From positions 1 to 26,056 of the IMG/VR virus record IMGVR_UViG_3300046724_000350: DNA of 26,056 bases. One strand, given 5' to 3'. Positions 6,425 through 13,253 of the stretch are shown here, in pieces. A program made the translations under genes and the position numbers. The notes under the pieces are model-generated. The model did no database searches. It was not told the origin of the DNA and was given only the letters and a program-made list of their open reading frames with translations. Origin of the DNA: a virus. Each line of letters begins with the position of its first letter. The first letter of the stretch is position 1.

Positions 6425-6870
6425 GATTGCCCCTTATCGTTTTCTGTGATTGGCGGGTCATTGGGGACCTCGCGGACGTGGAGGACGATGCGGCCGCGCG
6501 GGTGCAGCGGGTACACCGGCCCGATCCGGTAGTGCACGGCGGTGACGTGCTTGCCGTCGTCGTCGGGCAGGACCCCGGCGGCGACCAGGCCGTCAATCAG
6601 CGGCTTGCCGGTGGCGGCGTAGTTGTCGGGGTCGCGGCGGCGCCGGTCGGGGGGCTGGTACTCGACGGTGATCTCGGCGCGCTGCAGGGCCGGGGCCTTG
6701 GCGGCGCGGGCCATGACGTGGGCGGCTGACTTGAGCTGCTGTGCGGCGCGGTTGCGCTCGGCCCAGTGCAGGCGGCCGTTCAGCGACAGGACCGGCAGCC
6801 CGGGGGGCAGGGCGATGCTGAGCTCGCGGGAGCCGGGTTCGCCGCTGGTGGTGACGGTGAACTCAGCCAC
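6421..6870 (-). CDS. rusA: RusA-family Holliday junction resolvase
   Basis: A 149-residue protein. The RusA catalytic block is clear: R79-D80-P-D82-N83, then K89, D93 and the DDD at 103-105 (GVLPDDDGKHV). These correspond to the metal-binding aspartates and the lysine of E. coli RusA, with the short insertion between the DN and the lysine that actinophage members often have. The N-terminal strand LPPGLPVLSLNGRLHW also fits the fold. RusA is a dimeric endonuclease that cuts four-way DNA junctions. Here it would resolve recombination or replication intermediates made with the RecT-like protein and the exonuclease. The GTG start overlaps the upstream stop by eight bases. Confidence 0.88.
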   Translation of the reverse strand: MAEFTVTTSGEPGSRELSIALPPGLPVLSLNGRLHWAERNRAAQQLKSAAHVMARAAKAPALQRAEITVEYQPPDRRRRDPDNYAATGKPLIDGLVAAGVLPDDDGKHVTAVHYRIGPVYPLHPRGRIVLHVREVPNDPPITENDKGQS

Positions 6871-7132
6871 CGTCGCTGTCGCCCTTCGCGCGCAGTTCCG
6901 CCTGGACGGTCCGCGCGGGGATCAGCTCGATCTCGGTGATGTCGCTGATGGTGGCGCGCCAGACGCGGACCGCGTGGTTCTTGCCGCGCTGGCGTGCCCT
7001 TTCCTCGACCTGGTAGGCGGCGTGGGGGCCGTCGGCGATGGCGGTGATGGGCCATTCGCCTGCGGCGGTGACGAGGTAGACGTATTGCAGGGGCGGCTTG
7101 TCGCGGCCCGCGTAGTTGCCGAGGTCAGCCAT
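6863..7132 (-). CDS. Unknown small alpha/beta protein
   Basis: An 89-residue protein with strands PLQYVYLVTAAGEWPI and HAVRVWRATISDITEIEL around a central helix AAYQVEERARQRGKN. The order, strand-helix-strand, is compact and well conserved in style, but I do not recognise a family. The ATG lies inside the end of the upstream gene (eight-base overlap), and the next gene (RusA) starts inside its own end. Co-translation with RusA suggests a part in recombination, but that is inference from position alone. Confidence 0.62.
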   Translation of the reverse strand: MADLGNYAGRDKPPLQYVYLVTAAGEWPITAIADGPHAAYQVEERARQRGKNHAVRVWRATISDITEIELIPARTVQAELRAKGDSDGG

Positions 7133-7427
7133 GCTCGCGCGCCTCCCCGGCGGCCGGGCCGCCGTCAGTACGGCGGCCGTCCGTTAGCTCGGCGTAGGCG
7201 ACGCGGATGGCCGGGACGTCGCCGGGGTAGTGGTGGATGACCTTGAGCGCCCCGGCGAGGGTCGGATGATAGGCCGGGGTGAGTAGCGCCTGATGCTTGC
7301 GGCAGTCGGCCAGGTAGGCGCGGACGTCGGCGGTGAGCCGGTCCTTGCCGGTGAGATGAGGGGCGGCGTGGCCGCGTGTCCATTCACGGTTCGCGATGCC
7401 ACCGGTCCACCGCTGGTCACTCGCCAC
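7125..7427 (-). CDS. Unknown protein between RecT-like and RusA modules
   Basis: A 100-residue protein. The core LTADVRAYLADCRKHQ, LLTPAYHPTLAGALKVIHHYPGD (shown in parts) and VAYAELTDG is helical with a conserved-looking His pair. The tail is Gly/Arg rich. It starts at GTG 7427, 11 bases inside the RecT-like gene. No motif identifies it. Another reading frame in the same place has the GTGA-overlap start used elsewhere, but its protein is Arg/Pro/Ser-rich shadow sequence, so this frame is preferred. Confidence 0.55.
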   Translation of the reverse strand: MASDQRWTGGIANREWTRGHAAPHLTGKDRLTADVRAYLADCRKHQALLTPAYHPTLAGALKVIHHYPGDVPAIRVAYAELTDGRRTDGGPAAGEAREHG

Positions 7428-8601
7428 CGCGCGCCTCCTCGGCCGCCGTCAGCATCTCGATCAGGTACGCCCGCGTGTCCTCCTGCTTCGCGGCGGCCTG
7501 CGCCTTCCAGTGGCCGAGCGTGTCAAGGATTCCCTTGGCCTCGTTGCGGGACAGGTCCTTGGTCGACGCGAGCTCGCGGCCGATGATCTGCCCGCACAGC
7601 CCGCGCGCCTGGTCCTTCTCGTCGGAGCCGAACTGGAACTCCTTGTTCAGCACGGTCCAGATGGCGGTGATCTGCGGCGTGGTGACGGTGCCGTGGGTGT
7701 CGTAGTCGCTGTCATCGGGGCTGCTCGCGGAGCCATCGGGCGAACTCGTTGATGGCGGCGACGTCCCCTCTGGTGAGCGGACCTGGCCCGCAGGCGATGA
7801 CGCCCGCGGGGAGCCGGTAGGGTCCGGCTCTTCCTCGCCCGGCAGCGGCGGCAGCGCGTCACCGGACGGGGCAGTCGGCCCGCTGGCAGGGGCGGGGGCT
7901 GGGGGCTTCCGCGGTGCCTGCGCGGAGGCGTCCGCAGGTCCCGCAGCGGTAGGGCGGCGGCTGGCGCGCTGCGCGGTGCGGGGCTTGTCCGCCGCCGGCG
8001 GCGGCGCGCTCGCGGTGCCCTCGGCGGCGATGGCCGCCGGGCTGTCCTCGTCCGCGATGCCGTCCTCGATCTCCTCCGCCGCGTACGGCATCCCGGCGAT
8101 GACGTCGGCGAACGCGCGCCGTGCCAGCCGGGCCGACGCGCGGGCGTACAGCTTGTCCTGCGGGTAGCCGCCGAGCTGTAGCTTGGCCGTCTGCGCGTCC
8201 GCCGTGCTGAACCCGGCGGTGGTCCACTCGGCCTGCCCCTTGCGCCGGCCCTTGACGATGACGCGGGTGTTGGTGACCTCGACGTCTACCCACTCGTGGC
8301 CCTGCGCCTGGATGAGCGCCCGCATGACCATGGCGGACAGGCCGGGCTTGCCGTGGATGACGTGGATGTTGGCCAGGCTGGTCATCGGCGGAAGCCCCAG
8401 CTCGCGGCCGGTGAGGATCGCGGCGGCGGTGGCGGGGGCGGAGCCGCGCAGTCCCTCGGGGACGAACGGGCTGCGGCAGATGACCTCGGCGAGGCGGACG
8501 ACCTGGTCGGCGACCTGGATCCAGTCGTCCAGCTCGCCGCGGGGCGACGCGGCGACGGGGATCAGCTCGCCGCGGGGCTGGTAGATGGCTACTTCACTCA
8601 T
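7417..8601 (-). CDS. RecT-like single-strand annealing protein with C-terminal extension
   Basis: A 394-residue protein. Residues about 20-180 carry the RecT-type pattern: TAAAILTGRELGLPPMTSL, NIHVIHGKPGLSAMVMRAL, then the strands EWVDVEVTNTRVIVKGRR and YARASARLARRAFADVIAGM. RecT-type proteins bind ssDNA and anneal complementary strands. A Pro/Ser/Ala-rich linker (about 190-300) follows, then an extra C-terminal domain of about 90 residues starting GTVTTPQITAIWTVL with IIGRELASTKDLSRNEAKG. The exonuclease two genes upstream would supply its single strands. The ATG start overlaps the upstream stop by one base (TGATG). Sure of the family type; exact subfamily uncertain. Confidence 0.82.
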   Translation of the reverse strand: MSEVAIYQPRGELIPVAASPRGELDDWIQVADQVVRLAEVICRSPFVPEGLRGSAPATAAAILTGRELGLPPMTSLANIHVIHGKPGLSAMVMRALIQAQGHEWVDVEVTNTRVIVKGRRKGQAEWTTAGFSTADAQTAKLQLGGYPQDKLYARASARLARRAFADVIAGMPYAAEEIEDGIADEDSPAAIAAEGTASAPPPAADKPRTAQRASRRPTAAGPADASAQAPRKPPAPAPASGPTAPSGDALPPLPGEEEPDPTGSPRASSPAGQVRSPEGTSPPSTSSPDGSASSPDDSDYDTHGTVTTPQITAIWTVLNKEFQFGSDEKDQARGLCGQIIGRELASTKDLSRNEAKGILDTLGHWKAQAAAKQEDTRAYLIEMLTAAEEARGGE

Positions 8602-9032
8602 CAGAACGGAACCTCATCTGCGTATTGGGGCTGGTCGCGCGCCACGCGCAGCCAGTGAGCGGCCTCGGCGCGCTCGTAGTGGGCCTTGCGGTCGGCCTTG
8701 TCCTGCCAGTAGCCGACGTGGATTGAGCGGGCGAGGATGCACGGCTGGCACTTGCACTGGGCGAACTCGTCGCGGCGGCCGTAGGAGTCGGCCGGGTAGG
8801 TGTTGTGGCCCTTGATGGCGGCGAGGATCGCCTCGTGCATCTGGCTGTTCTCGGCCATGTGCTCGGCGAACGCCTCGGCGATGTTCGCCTCGCGGCAAGG
8901 GCAGGCCGGGTGGTGATCGGCGCAGGCCTCGTAGCGGAGGTCGCGCGTGTCCCTCGGCAGGTCGTAGTAGCGCGGCCGGTGGCTGTCGTTGAACCAGATG
9001 CGGCGCAGCGGGCCGACCAGGCTGGCGCTCAC
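8601..9032 (-). CDS. Unknown protein with two Cys clusters
   Basis: A 143-residue protein. Two cysteine groups stand out: C37, C44 and C46 (CADHHPACPC) and C93, C95 and C98 (CKCQPC), with a helical spacer REANIAEAFAEHMAENSQ between them. Together with nearby histidines they could coordinate one or two metal ions. It is encoded between the exonuclease and the RecT-like protein and overlaps both, so it is made at the same time as them. The start is GTG in a GTGA overlap. I cannot assign a function; a DNA-binding cofactor of the recombination pair is possible. Confidence 0.65.
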   Translation of the reverse strand: MSASLVGPLRRIWFNDSHRPRYYDLPRDTRDLRYEACADHHPACPCREANIAEAFAEHMAENSQMHEAILAAIKGHNTYPADSYGRRDEFAQCKCQPCILARSIHVGYWQDKADRKAHYERAEAAHWLRVARDQPQYADEVPF

Positions 9033-9781
9033 GAGGTGCGCACCGGGGGCATCAGCGCGTCACCCTTGTAGTCGCGCGACTCGGCGGCAGCCTTGGCCAC
9101 CTGCTGGATATAGAGGAACTGCCGCCACACGTCCGGCCCGGCATCGTACGGGTACAGGTCATAGCCGTCAGCGCGCAGCCAGATCACCCCGCACTTGTCG
9201 ACGGGGATCATCGGCACCACCTCGCCGTTGCCGTCGATGTGGTGGGTGGCGTACCGGTAGGCGGCCAGCTGGAACGCCGTATCGCCATAGGCGCCGCTGG
9301 CTGAGGTTTTCCAGTCAAGTAGCCACGTCTCGCCGTCGATGCGGGCGAGCAGGTCCAGCGTCCCGGCGTACAGGTACTTCTCGTGGTAGACGGGCGTCTC
9401 GGCGGCGATGACGTCGGGGTCCCACTCGTTGAGGAACCTGACGCAGGACTCGACGTGCCCGGCGAGCTCGTCGGGGACCTGGACCTCGTCGCCGCGGGCG
9501 ATGGGGTCGGCGAGGGCGTGGATGCGGGTGCCCTTGACGGCGGCGGTGTTGCGGGCGGCGTCGGGTGCCTTGGCGAGCTTGGCGAGGCGGCTGCCGACGG
9601 GCAGCTGGGCGAGCGAGTCCCATTCGTTGACGGCCATCTCAGCCACCGTCTTGGCTGCCCAGTTGACGAGGGCTGGCTTGGGCAGTCCGGCGTTGATGAT
9701 GGTGGTGACGCCGTCTAGCTTTCGGTCGCCTAGGTAGTAGGCGTGGCCTCGGCCGTAGTTGCTGCGCTTGAAGTCGGTCAT
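9029..9781 (-). CDS. PD-(D/E)XK exonuclease, Cas4/RecB-type
   Basis: A 250-residue nuclease. The signature residues are all visible: H89 in GTRIHALAD, E128 in AAETPVYHE, D143 in AGTLDLLARI, D156-W-K158 in WLLDWKTS, and Q171 in AFQLAAYRYA. This is the order of RecB/Cas4-like nucleases of the PD-(D/E)XK superfamily. In phages the enzyme chews one strand of duplex ends to give the single strands used by a RecT-type annealing protein, encoded two genes downstream. I see no four-cysteine iron-sulfur set, so it is not a typical Cas4. ATG 9781 overlaps the upstream TAA by one base. Confidence 0.85.
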   Translation of the reverse strand: MTDFKRSNYGRGHAYYLGDRKLDGVTTIINAGLPKPALVNWAAKTVAEMAVNEWDSLAQLPVGSRLAKLAKAPDAARNTAAVKGTRIHALADPIARGDEVQVPDELAGHVESCVRFLNEWDPDVIAAETPVYHEKYLYAGTLDLLARIDGETWLLDWKTSASGAYGDTAFQLAAYRYATHHIDGNGEVVPMIPVDKCGVIWLRADGYDLYPYDAGPDVWRQFLYIQQVAKAAAESRDYKGDALMPPVRTS

Positions 9782-10299
9782 TAGTGCAGCCCTCCGTGGC
9801 AGTGGACCTCGAAGCAGTCGGTTCCGCAGGTGCACCGGAACGCCGTGGAGCCGGTGCGGCAGCGGTGGCAGGACTGCCTTGCGCTGGCCAGGTCGGCGCG
9901 GGTGGGGGCGACCATGCGCGGGGTGAGCGCGTCCTGGGCGGCGGCGAGCTGCCCGGTGACGACATGGTCGGGGCCGGTGAGGTCGCCGAGGTGCGGCCCG
10001 TGGATGGCGTCCAGCTCGGCGAGGCTCATGGCGCGGGTGACGGGCAGGTGCTCCCGGTCCACGTCGCCGGTGACCTTGCGCAGGTGGCCGTGGCCGGGGA
10101 TGCCGCCCTGGCCGTCGCCTGCGTCCATGAGGCCGCCGACCCGCCGTGCCATGCGGTGCGCCCTGGCCAGCAGCCACACGCCGGCGGCGGCGGGGGCGAC
10201 GACGGCGGTGCACCATCCGGCGATCCGCAGTGCCTCCATGCCGGCGTAGGGGAGCGCGGCGAGGACGTAGGCGCCGAAGTCAGCCGGGTACGGGGTCAT
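9781..10299 (-). CDS. Single-pass membrane protein with C-terminal Cys cluster
   Basis: A 172-residue protein. The N-terminal quarter is hydrophobic (AYVLAALPYAGMEALRI, then TAVVAPAAAGVWLLAR), giving one or two membrane segments before a basic stop (AHRMARR). The soluble part ends in a dense cysteine-histidine group: C-H-R-C, then FRCTCGTDCFEVHCHGG, suitable for zinc. A membrane protein inside the recombination operon is unusual; it may be a host-interaction factor. The ATG overlaps the upstream stop (ATGA). Function unknown. Confidence 0.62.
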   Translation of the reverse strand: MTPYPADFGAYVLAALPYAGMEALRIAGWCTAVVAPAAAGVWLLARAHRMARRVGGLMDAGDGQGGIPGHGHLRKVTGDVDREHLPVTRAMSLAELDAIHGPHLGDLTGPDHVVTGQLAAAQDALTPRMVAPTRADLASARQSCHRCRTGSTAFRCTCGTDCFEVHCHGGLH

Positions 10300-10511
10300 C
10301 CTGTCCTCCCGGCGATCTTGGCGTTGACGGCCCCGATGGCGGCGGCGCAGGCTGCGCGGTGCTCAGGTGATCCCGTGCCGGCGTCCTGGTAGGCAGCCCA
10401 CACGGCATCGCGCAGCTTCCTCGGTGCCATGTACCAGTGCCGGGGGCACATCAGCTTGCGTGGCGGCACGGCGGCCGCGCAGTCCCTGGCGGGGCACTTG
10501 TGGCCGGTCAC
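10296..10511 (-). CDS. Small zinc-finger-like protein
   Basis: A 71-residue protein with C6, C11, C22 and H25 (KCPARDCAAAVPPRKLMCP and RHW), a C-X4-C-X10-C-X2-H arrangement typical of a small treble-clef or HNH-like metal site. The helix APRKLRDAVWAAYQDAG follows. The pattern of a cysteine pair, PPRxLMC, then HW and an LRDAVW helix recurs in actinophage early proteins of unknown role. It lacks the catalytic Asn/His set of a full HNH nuclease. GTG start in a GTGA overlap. Confidence 0.68.
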   Translation of the reverse strand: MTGHKCPARDCAAAVPPRKLMCPRHWYMAPRKLRDAVWAAYQDAGTGSPEHRAACAAAIGAVNAKIAGRTG

Positions 10512-10759
10512 GTCGTCCTCCCCGTGCGCTCGGCGGTGGCCTGCTCCAGGCGCTGCCGGTGCTCGGCGGCGCTGGCCTCGGCACCGGCGAGGCGGCTGGC
10601 GCGGGCCGCGTTGGCCGCCTGCTCGGCGGCGAGCGCGTAGGCGTAGGAGTCGGCGGCGGCGAGGATGCGGTCGACGTCCTGCGCGCCGCGCTGGCGGTTG
10701 CCGCCGCGCTCGCGCCAGATGACGGATTCGAGTGCCTCGCGGGCGTCGGCGGCGGTCAC
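10508..10759 (-). CDS. Unknown Ala-rich helical protein (83 aa)
   Basis: Almost entirely helical, rich in Ala, Glu and Arg: MTAADAREALESVIWRERGG, then DVDRILAAADSYAYALAAEQ, ending in a charged coiled-coil-like tail (EHRQRLEQATAERTGR). No cysteine and no motif. GTG start in a GTGA overlap with the previous gene. It may oligomerise through the tail; nothing more can be said. Confidence 0.58.
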   Translation of the reverse strand: MTAADAREALESVIWRERGGNRQRGAQDVDRILAAADSYAYALAAEQAANAARASRLAGAEASAAEHRQRLEQATAERTGRTT

Positions 10760-11031
10760 GCTGCCGCCTTCCTCGCGGCGCGCCGGGCGGCCTGGTAGGC
10801 GCGGCTGTGCTCGTTGCCAGCCTCGGCGCAGTGGGCGCACGGCTCCTCGCGTGCGTACCGGTGCCGCTGGTAGCCCGCGTAGGTGCCGTGCGGCTGGGTG
10901 GCCTTGCGCCCGCGCTTCGCCAGCGGCGGCGGCGGCTCTTCGTCGTTCCGCAGCAGGCCGAGGGCTGTCATCTCGTCCTGCATGGCGAGGATGATCGCGG
11001 TGGCCTGGTCACCCGGGCGGACGGCGGTCAC
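10756..11031 (-). CDS. Small protein with HGTxAGYxxH and CxxC motif
   Basis: A 91-residue protein. The C-terminal half has PHGTYAGYQRHRYAREEPC followed by AHC, that is histidines H48 and H57 and cysteines C65 and C68 in a fixed order, then a basic helix (AYQAARRAARKAAA). I recognise this HGT-AGY-H-PC-x-x-C arrangement from many short actinobacterial phage proteins of unknown function. It probably binds one zinc and, given the basic tail, nucleic acid. The N-terminal 40 residues are helical. The GTG start overlaps the HTH gene's stop. Confidence 0.7.
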   Translation of the reverse strand: MTAVRPGDQATAIILAMQDEMTALGLLRNDEEPPPPLAKRGRKATQPHGTYAGYQRHRYAREEPCAHCAEAGNEHSRAYQAARRAARKAAA

Positions 11032-11270
11032 CAGGTCACCTCCGCGTGCCTCGCCAGCCCGGCGATGAACCGGCAGTACGCGGCCCCGGCTTCTCCTGAG
11101 GGTCGCCTGGCACCGGTCTCCCAGGTGGACACGGCCATCCTGCTGACGCCGAGCGCGTCAGCGATGGTCTGCTGGGTGATGCCGGCGGCGCGGCGGAGGG
11201 TGCCGGGGCTCATGGCGGCGAGCCGCCTGGCGTGGCCCCGGCTCTGCAGGCGCTGCCCTGCGGCCCTCAT
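11028..11270 (-). CDS. Small XRE-type helix-turn-helix protein
   Basis: An 80-residue protein. Residues about 22-60 (SPGTLRRAAGITQQTIADAL, then VSRMAVSTWETGARRP) form a clear XRE/Cro-type helix-turn-helix with the TWETGxRxP ending. It lacks any second domain, so it should act as a dimeric DNA binder or an antirepressor partner. It is embedded in the early operon, not next to a divergent promoter, so its target is elsewhere; the CGATAC repeats and the 26-bp palindrome are candidates. ATG 11270 overlaps the upstream stop (ATGA). A GTG nine bases earlier is the alternative. Confidence 0.72.
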   Translation of the reverse strand: MRAAGQRLQSRGHARRLAAMSPGTLRRAAGITQQTIADALGVSRMAVSTWETGARRPSGEAGAAYCRFIAGLARHAEVTW

Positions 11271-11854
11271 GCTGTCCACCTCGCCGTGGAGTCGCGCCAG
11301 CGCTCAAGCTCGGGATAGAAGGGCCGGAAGATGTTGCACGCCGCCGTCCCGCCGGCCGCCCGCATCGGCTGGGTGGGCCGGTAGTCGCCCCGGTAGCCGG
11401 GCATGGGGTGGTCGCCGGCGTAGGTGACCCACGCGGGCCGGCCGTCGTAGGGGTGCTGCCCCCGACCGGGATAATCCCTGGGCGGGGCGGTCGGGGGCAG
11501 CGTCGCCGCGCCACCGGGGGGGGTGGTGGCCACGGCGGCCGGAGGCGGGGCACCTCCGGCGTCAGTCCCGGTGCCGTCCGCAACGGCACCGGGAGCATGT
11601 GGTTGCCCCGGCCCGCACCGCGCCGCCCTCCACGACGGCGGGTCTGCGGGCCGGGGCACCGCCTGCACCGGTCGCCCGGCCGGGGCAGGGGCTGCCGCCG
11701 CCGCGCGGGGAAGCACGCGGCGGAAGATCACCGGGATCACCGGGATGAGCCGGATGAGCGTCCACGTATCGCGGGCGGCGGCGCGCAGGCGGCCCAGCCG
11801 GGCGCGGAGGGCGTCGCGGCGCTGCCCGTCGCGGCGGTGACGGCCGGCGGTCAC
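11267..11854 (-). CDS. Unknown protein with proline-rich middle
   Basis: A 195-residue protein. It starts with a basic helix (RRDALRARLGRLRAAARD) and a short hydrophobic stretch (WTLIRLIPVIPVIFRRVLP) that could lie in or on the membrane. About 100 residues of Pro/Ala/Gly-rich sequence follow, then a more ordered C-terminus (ACNIFRPFYPELERWRD). The DNA includes an eight-base G run (plus strand). The low-complexity middle makes family recognition impossible. GTG start in a GTGA overlap; the longer reading is rejected because it runs through the upstream gene. Confidence 0.52.
   Translation of the reverse strand: MTAGRHRRDGQRRDALRARLGRLRAAARDTWTLIRLIPVIPVIFRRVLPRAAAAAPAPAGRPVQAVPRPADPPSWRAARCGPGQPHAPGAVADGTGTDAGGAPPPAAVATTPPGGAATLPPTAPPRDYPGRGQHPYDGRPAWVTYAGDHPMPGYRGDYRPTQPMRAAGGTAACNIFRPFYPELERWRDSTARWTA
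11516..11523. repeat. G8 homopolymer inside the proline-rich gene
   Basis: Eight consecutive G on the plus strand (C on the coding strand). Tracts of this length can slip during replication and would shift the frame of the proline-rich protein. Confidence 0.6.
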
Positions 11855-12153
11855 GGCGTCACCAGCCGGGCGGTGAACGTGAACGGCTCTACCTGGCGCG
11901 CGGAGTCGAACGCCGCGATGAAGGCGGCTGCCGCAACGGGCATGCAGTAGGAGACCCAGATGCCGTTCTCGTCCGGGATGTCCGCGCTGACGGTGCTGAC
12001 GATGACAGTCGACTCTCCGTCGGCGTTTACGGGCGCGGTGCCGCGCAGCCGGGCGATGGCGCGGGCGATGGGGCACAGGCACAGGCTGCGCTTCTCGCCT
12101 AGCCGGATGTCGTCTGCGGTGACCTCGATCACCAGCTCAGCGGGGGCGCTCAC
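11851..12153 (-). CDS. Small actinophage protein with CPIARAIARL motif
   Basis: A 100-residue protein. It starts MSAPAELVIEVTADDIRLGE; the line SLCLCPIARAIARLRG follows, then beta strands (STVIVSTVSADIPDE) and a helix near the end (AAAFIAAFDSARQ). The layout of a strand, an acidic turn, then C-P-x-A-x-A-I-x-R is one I associate with short conserved proteins in many Streptomyces phages and prophages; their role is not known. GTG start in a GTGA overlap. Confidence 0.68.
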   Translation of the reverse strand: MSAPAELVIEVTADDIRLGEKRSLCLCPIARAIARLRGTAPVNADGESTVIVSTVSADIPDENGIWVSYCMPVAAAAFIAAFDSARQVEPFTFTARLVTP

Positions 12154-13007
12154 GACGCGGTCCCGTGGCCGTCCGCGTCCCACCCGGCGGGGACGGTGAC
12201 GGGGCGGCTGAGGTCGACTTGCGCGCCGAGCAGGACCGGCGCGGACGCCGACACGAACCCGATGCGGCTGACGGGCGCGTCACGGCGGGGCAGCCCGGCG
12301 GCGTCCTCCGGGTAGCCGGGGTCGGCGGCCTCGGCGGGGTCCGTCGCGGGCGGGAACGGCGCAGGCACGCCGTACTGGGCGTTGAAGGCGTCGGCGACCT
12401 CGGCCGCCGACGGCGCGGACGGGGCGGCCGTCGTGCGGGCGAACGGGCGCGGCGTCCCCTTGCACGACGGCAGCGGGTCATGCCCGGCGGGCAGCTCGCA
12501 CAGGCTGGTGTCGCCCCAGAGGCGCAGGCCGCACGGCGGCTCGTCCCCGGCGACGGTGAGCGGCTGCCCGGAGGCGATCGACGCGGCGAGCGCGTCAGCA
12601 TCCGTCCACATCCGGCGCATCCCGTCGTCATCCGGCCCGCAGTGGAACTGGTGCGCCCCGGCCTCGGTGCAGGCGTCGCCGTCGGGGGACACGGCGGGGC
12701 AGGCCACCGGGGCGCGCCAGGTGACCTCCTCGCCGTCGGCGCTGGTGTACGCGCAGGTGCCGGGGTGGCCGTAGTCCAGCTCGCAGTACTCGCCGGACTC
12801 ATGCCGCTCGAGGCAGTACTCCATCGGCCCGGCGGGCGCGGTCATCGCGAGGACGGCGGCCTTCGCCGCGCGGATCCCCGCGAGCGCCACGACGACGTCG
12901 CGCATCAGCCGTTCTCCGGCCGCCTCGTCGATGAGGAACTCGCGCGGCTTCGCGCCGGGGCGGACGGCGATGCTGAGCGGCATCAGCGGCTCTGGCGGTG
13001 CTGGCAC
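12150..13007 (-). CDS. Protein with three tandem CCHC metal-binding-like modules
   Basis: A 285-residue protein. Three segments follow one spacing rule, C-X9/10-C-X5-H-X3/5-C: C65, C75, H81, C85; C103, C113, H119, C123; and C159, C170, H176, C182. The first and third also share C-E-L-x-x-GH. This looks like three small zinc modules in a row, with an N-terminal helical segment (DEAAGERLMRDVVVALAG) and a Pro/Ala-rich C-terminal half. The start is GTG 13007, with AAGGAG six bases before it, which excludes the longer reading. It lies after a strong hairpin. The role is unknown; nucleic-acid or protein binding is plausible. Confidence 0.7.
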   Translation of the reverse strand: MPAPPEPLMPLSIAVRPGAKPREFLIDEAAGERLMRDVVVALAGIRAAKAAVLAMTAPAGPMEYCLERHESGEYCELDYGHPGTCAYTSADGEEVTWRAPVACPAVSPDGDACTEAGAHQFHCGPDDDGMRRMWTDADALAASIASGQPLTVAGDEPPCGLRLWGDTSLCELPAGHDPLPSCKGTPRPFARTTAAPSAPSAAEVADAFNAQYGVPAPFPPATDPAEAADPGYPEDAAGLPRRDAPVSRIGFVSASAPVLLGAQVDLSRPVTVPAGWDADGHGTAS

Positions 13008-13058
13008 TTCGGACTCCTTTACAGTTGAGCTGTCCGGCGAGTGGACTCCCGCCGGGCT

Positions 13059-13084
13059 GCCACCCCCGCGCAACCGGGGGTGGC
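13059..13084. terminator. Perfect 10-bp hairpin, possible terminator or attenuator
   Basis: GCCACCCCCG and its exact complement are separated by a six-base loop. On the plus strand a T-rich run (TTCGTTTT) follows, as in an intrinsic terminator. On the minus strand, where the early operon runs, there is no T run. It sits between the 53-residue gene and the three-module gene, so it may reduce leftward read-through or stop plus-strand antisense transcription. Confidence 0.55.
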
Positions 13085-13091
13085 TTCGTTT

Positions 13092-13253
13092 TCAGGCGGC
13101 GCGGGCGTCCGCGGGCTGCTGGCAGGCGGCGAGGATCGCCGCGCAGCGGTCGGCCTGCTCCTGGGTCAGCGGCCCGAGCTGGATGCCGCGGCGGGTCCCG
13201 GCGGCGTAGGTCGCGGCGAGGGCGCGCGGGGCGCGGGGCTGCGGCGCGGCCAT
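13092..13253 (-). CDS. Small conserved-type protein after the Cro-like gene (53 aa)
   Basis: Starts MAAPQPRAPRALAATYAAGT and continues RRGIQLGPLTQEQADRCAAI to ARAA. The ATG overlaps the stop of the XRE gene as ATGA, so both are translated from one message. The N-terminus is disordered. The core (ATYAAGTRRGIQLGPLTQEQ) ends in a helix with two cysteines. It is the first gene after the early regulator, and may therefore be made earliest; it could be an antirepressor-like or host-takeover peptide, but there is no sequence proof. Confidence 0.62.
   Translation of the reverse strand: MAAPQPRAPRALAATYAAGTRRGIQLGPLTQEQADRCAAILAACQQPADARAA

Noticed and set aside
9029-9781. CRISPR-associated Cas4
   Set aside because: The nuclease motifs fit, but the cysteine set for the iron-sulfur cluster is not present and there is no CRISPR array or cas gene nearby.
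12165-13028. Plus-strand open frame of 287 codons
   Set aside because: Antisense to the three-module Cys protein, which has a clear AAGGAG and ordered motifs; the plus-strand translation is Arg/Gly/Val-rich noise.
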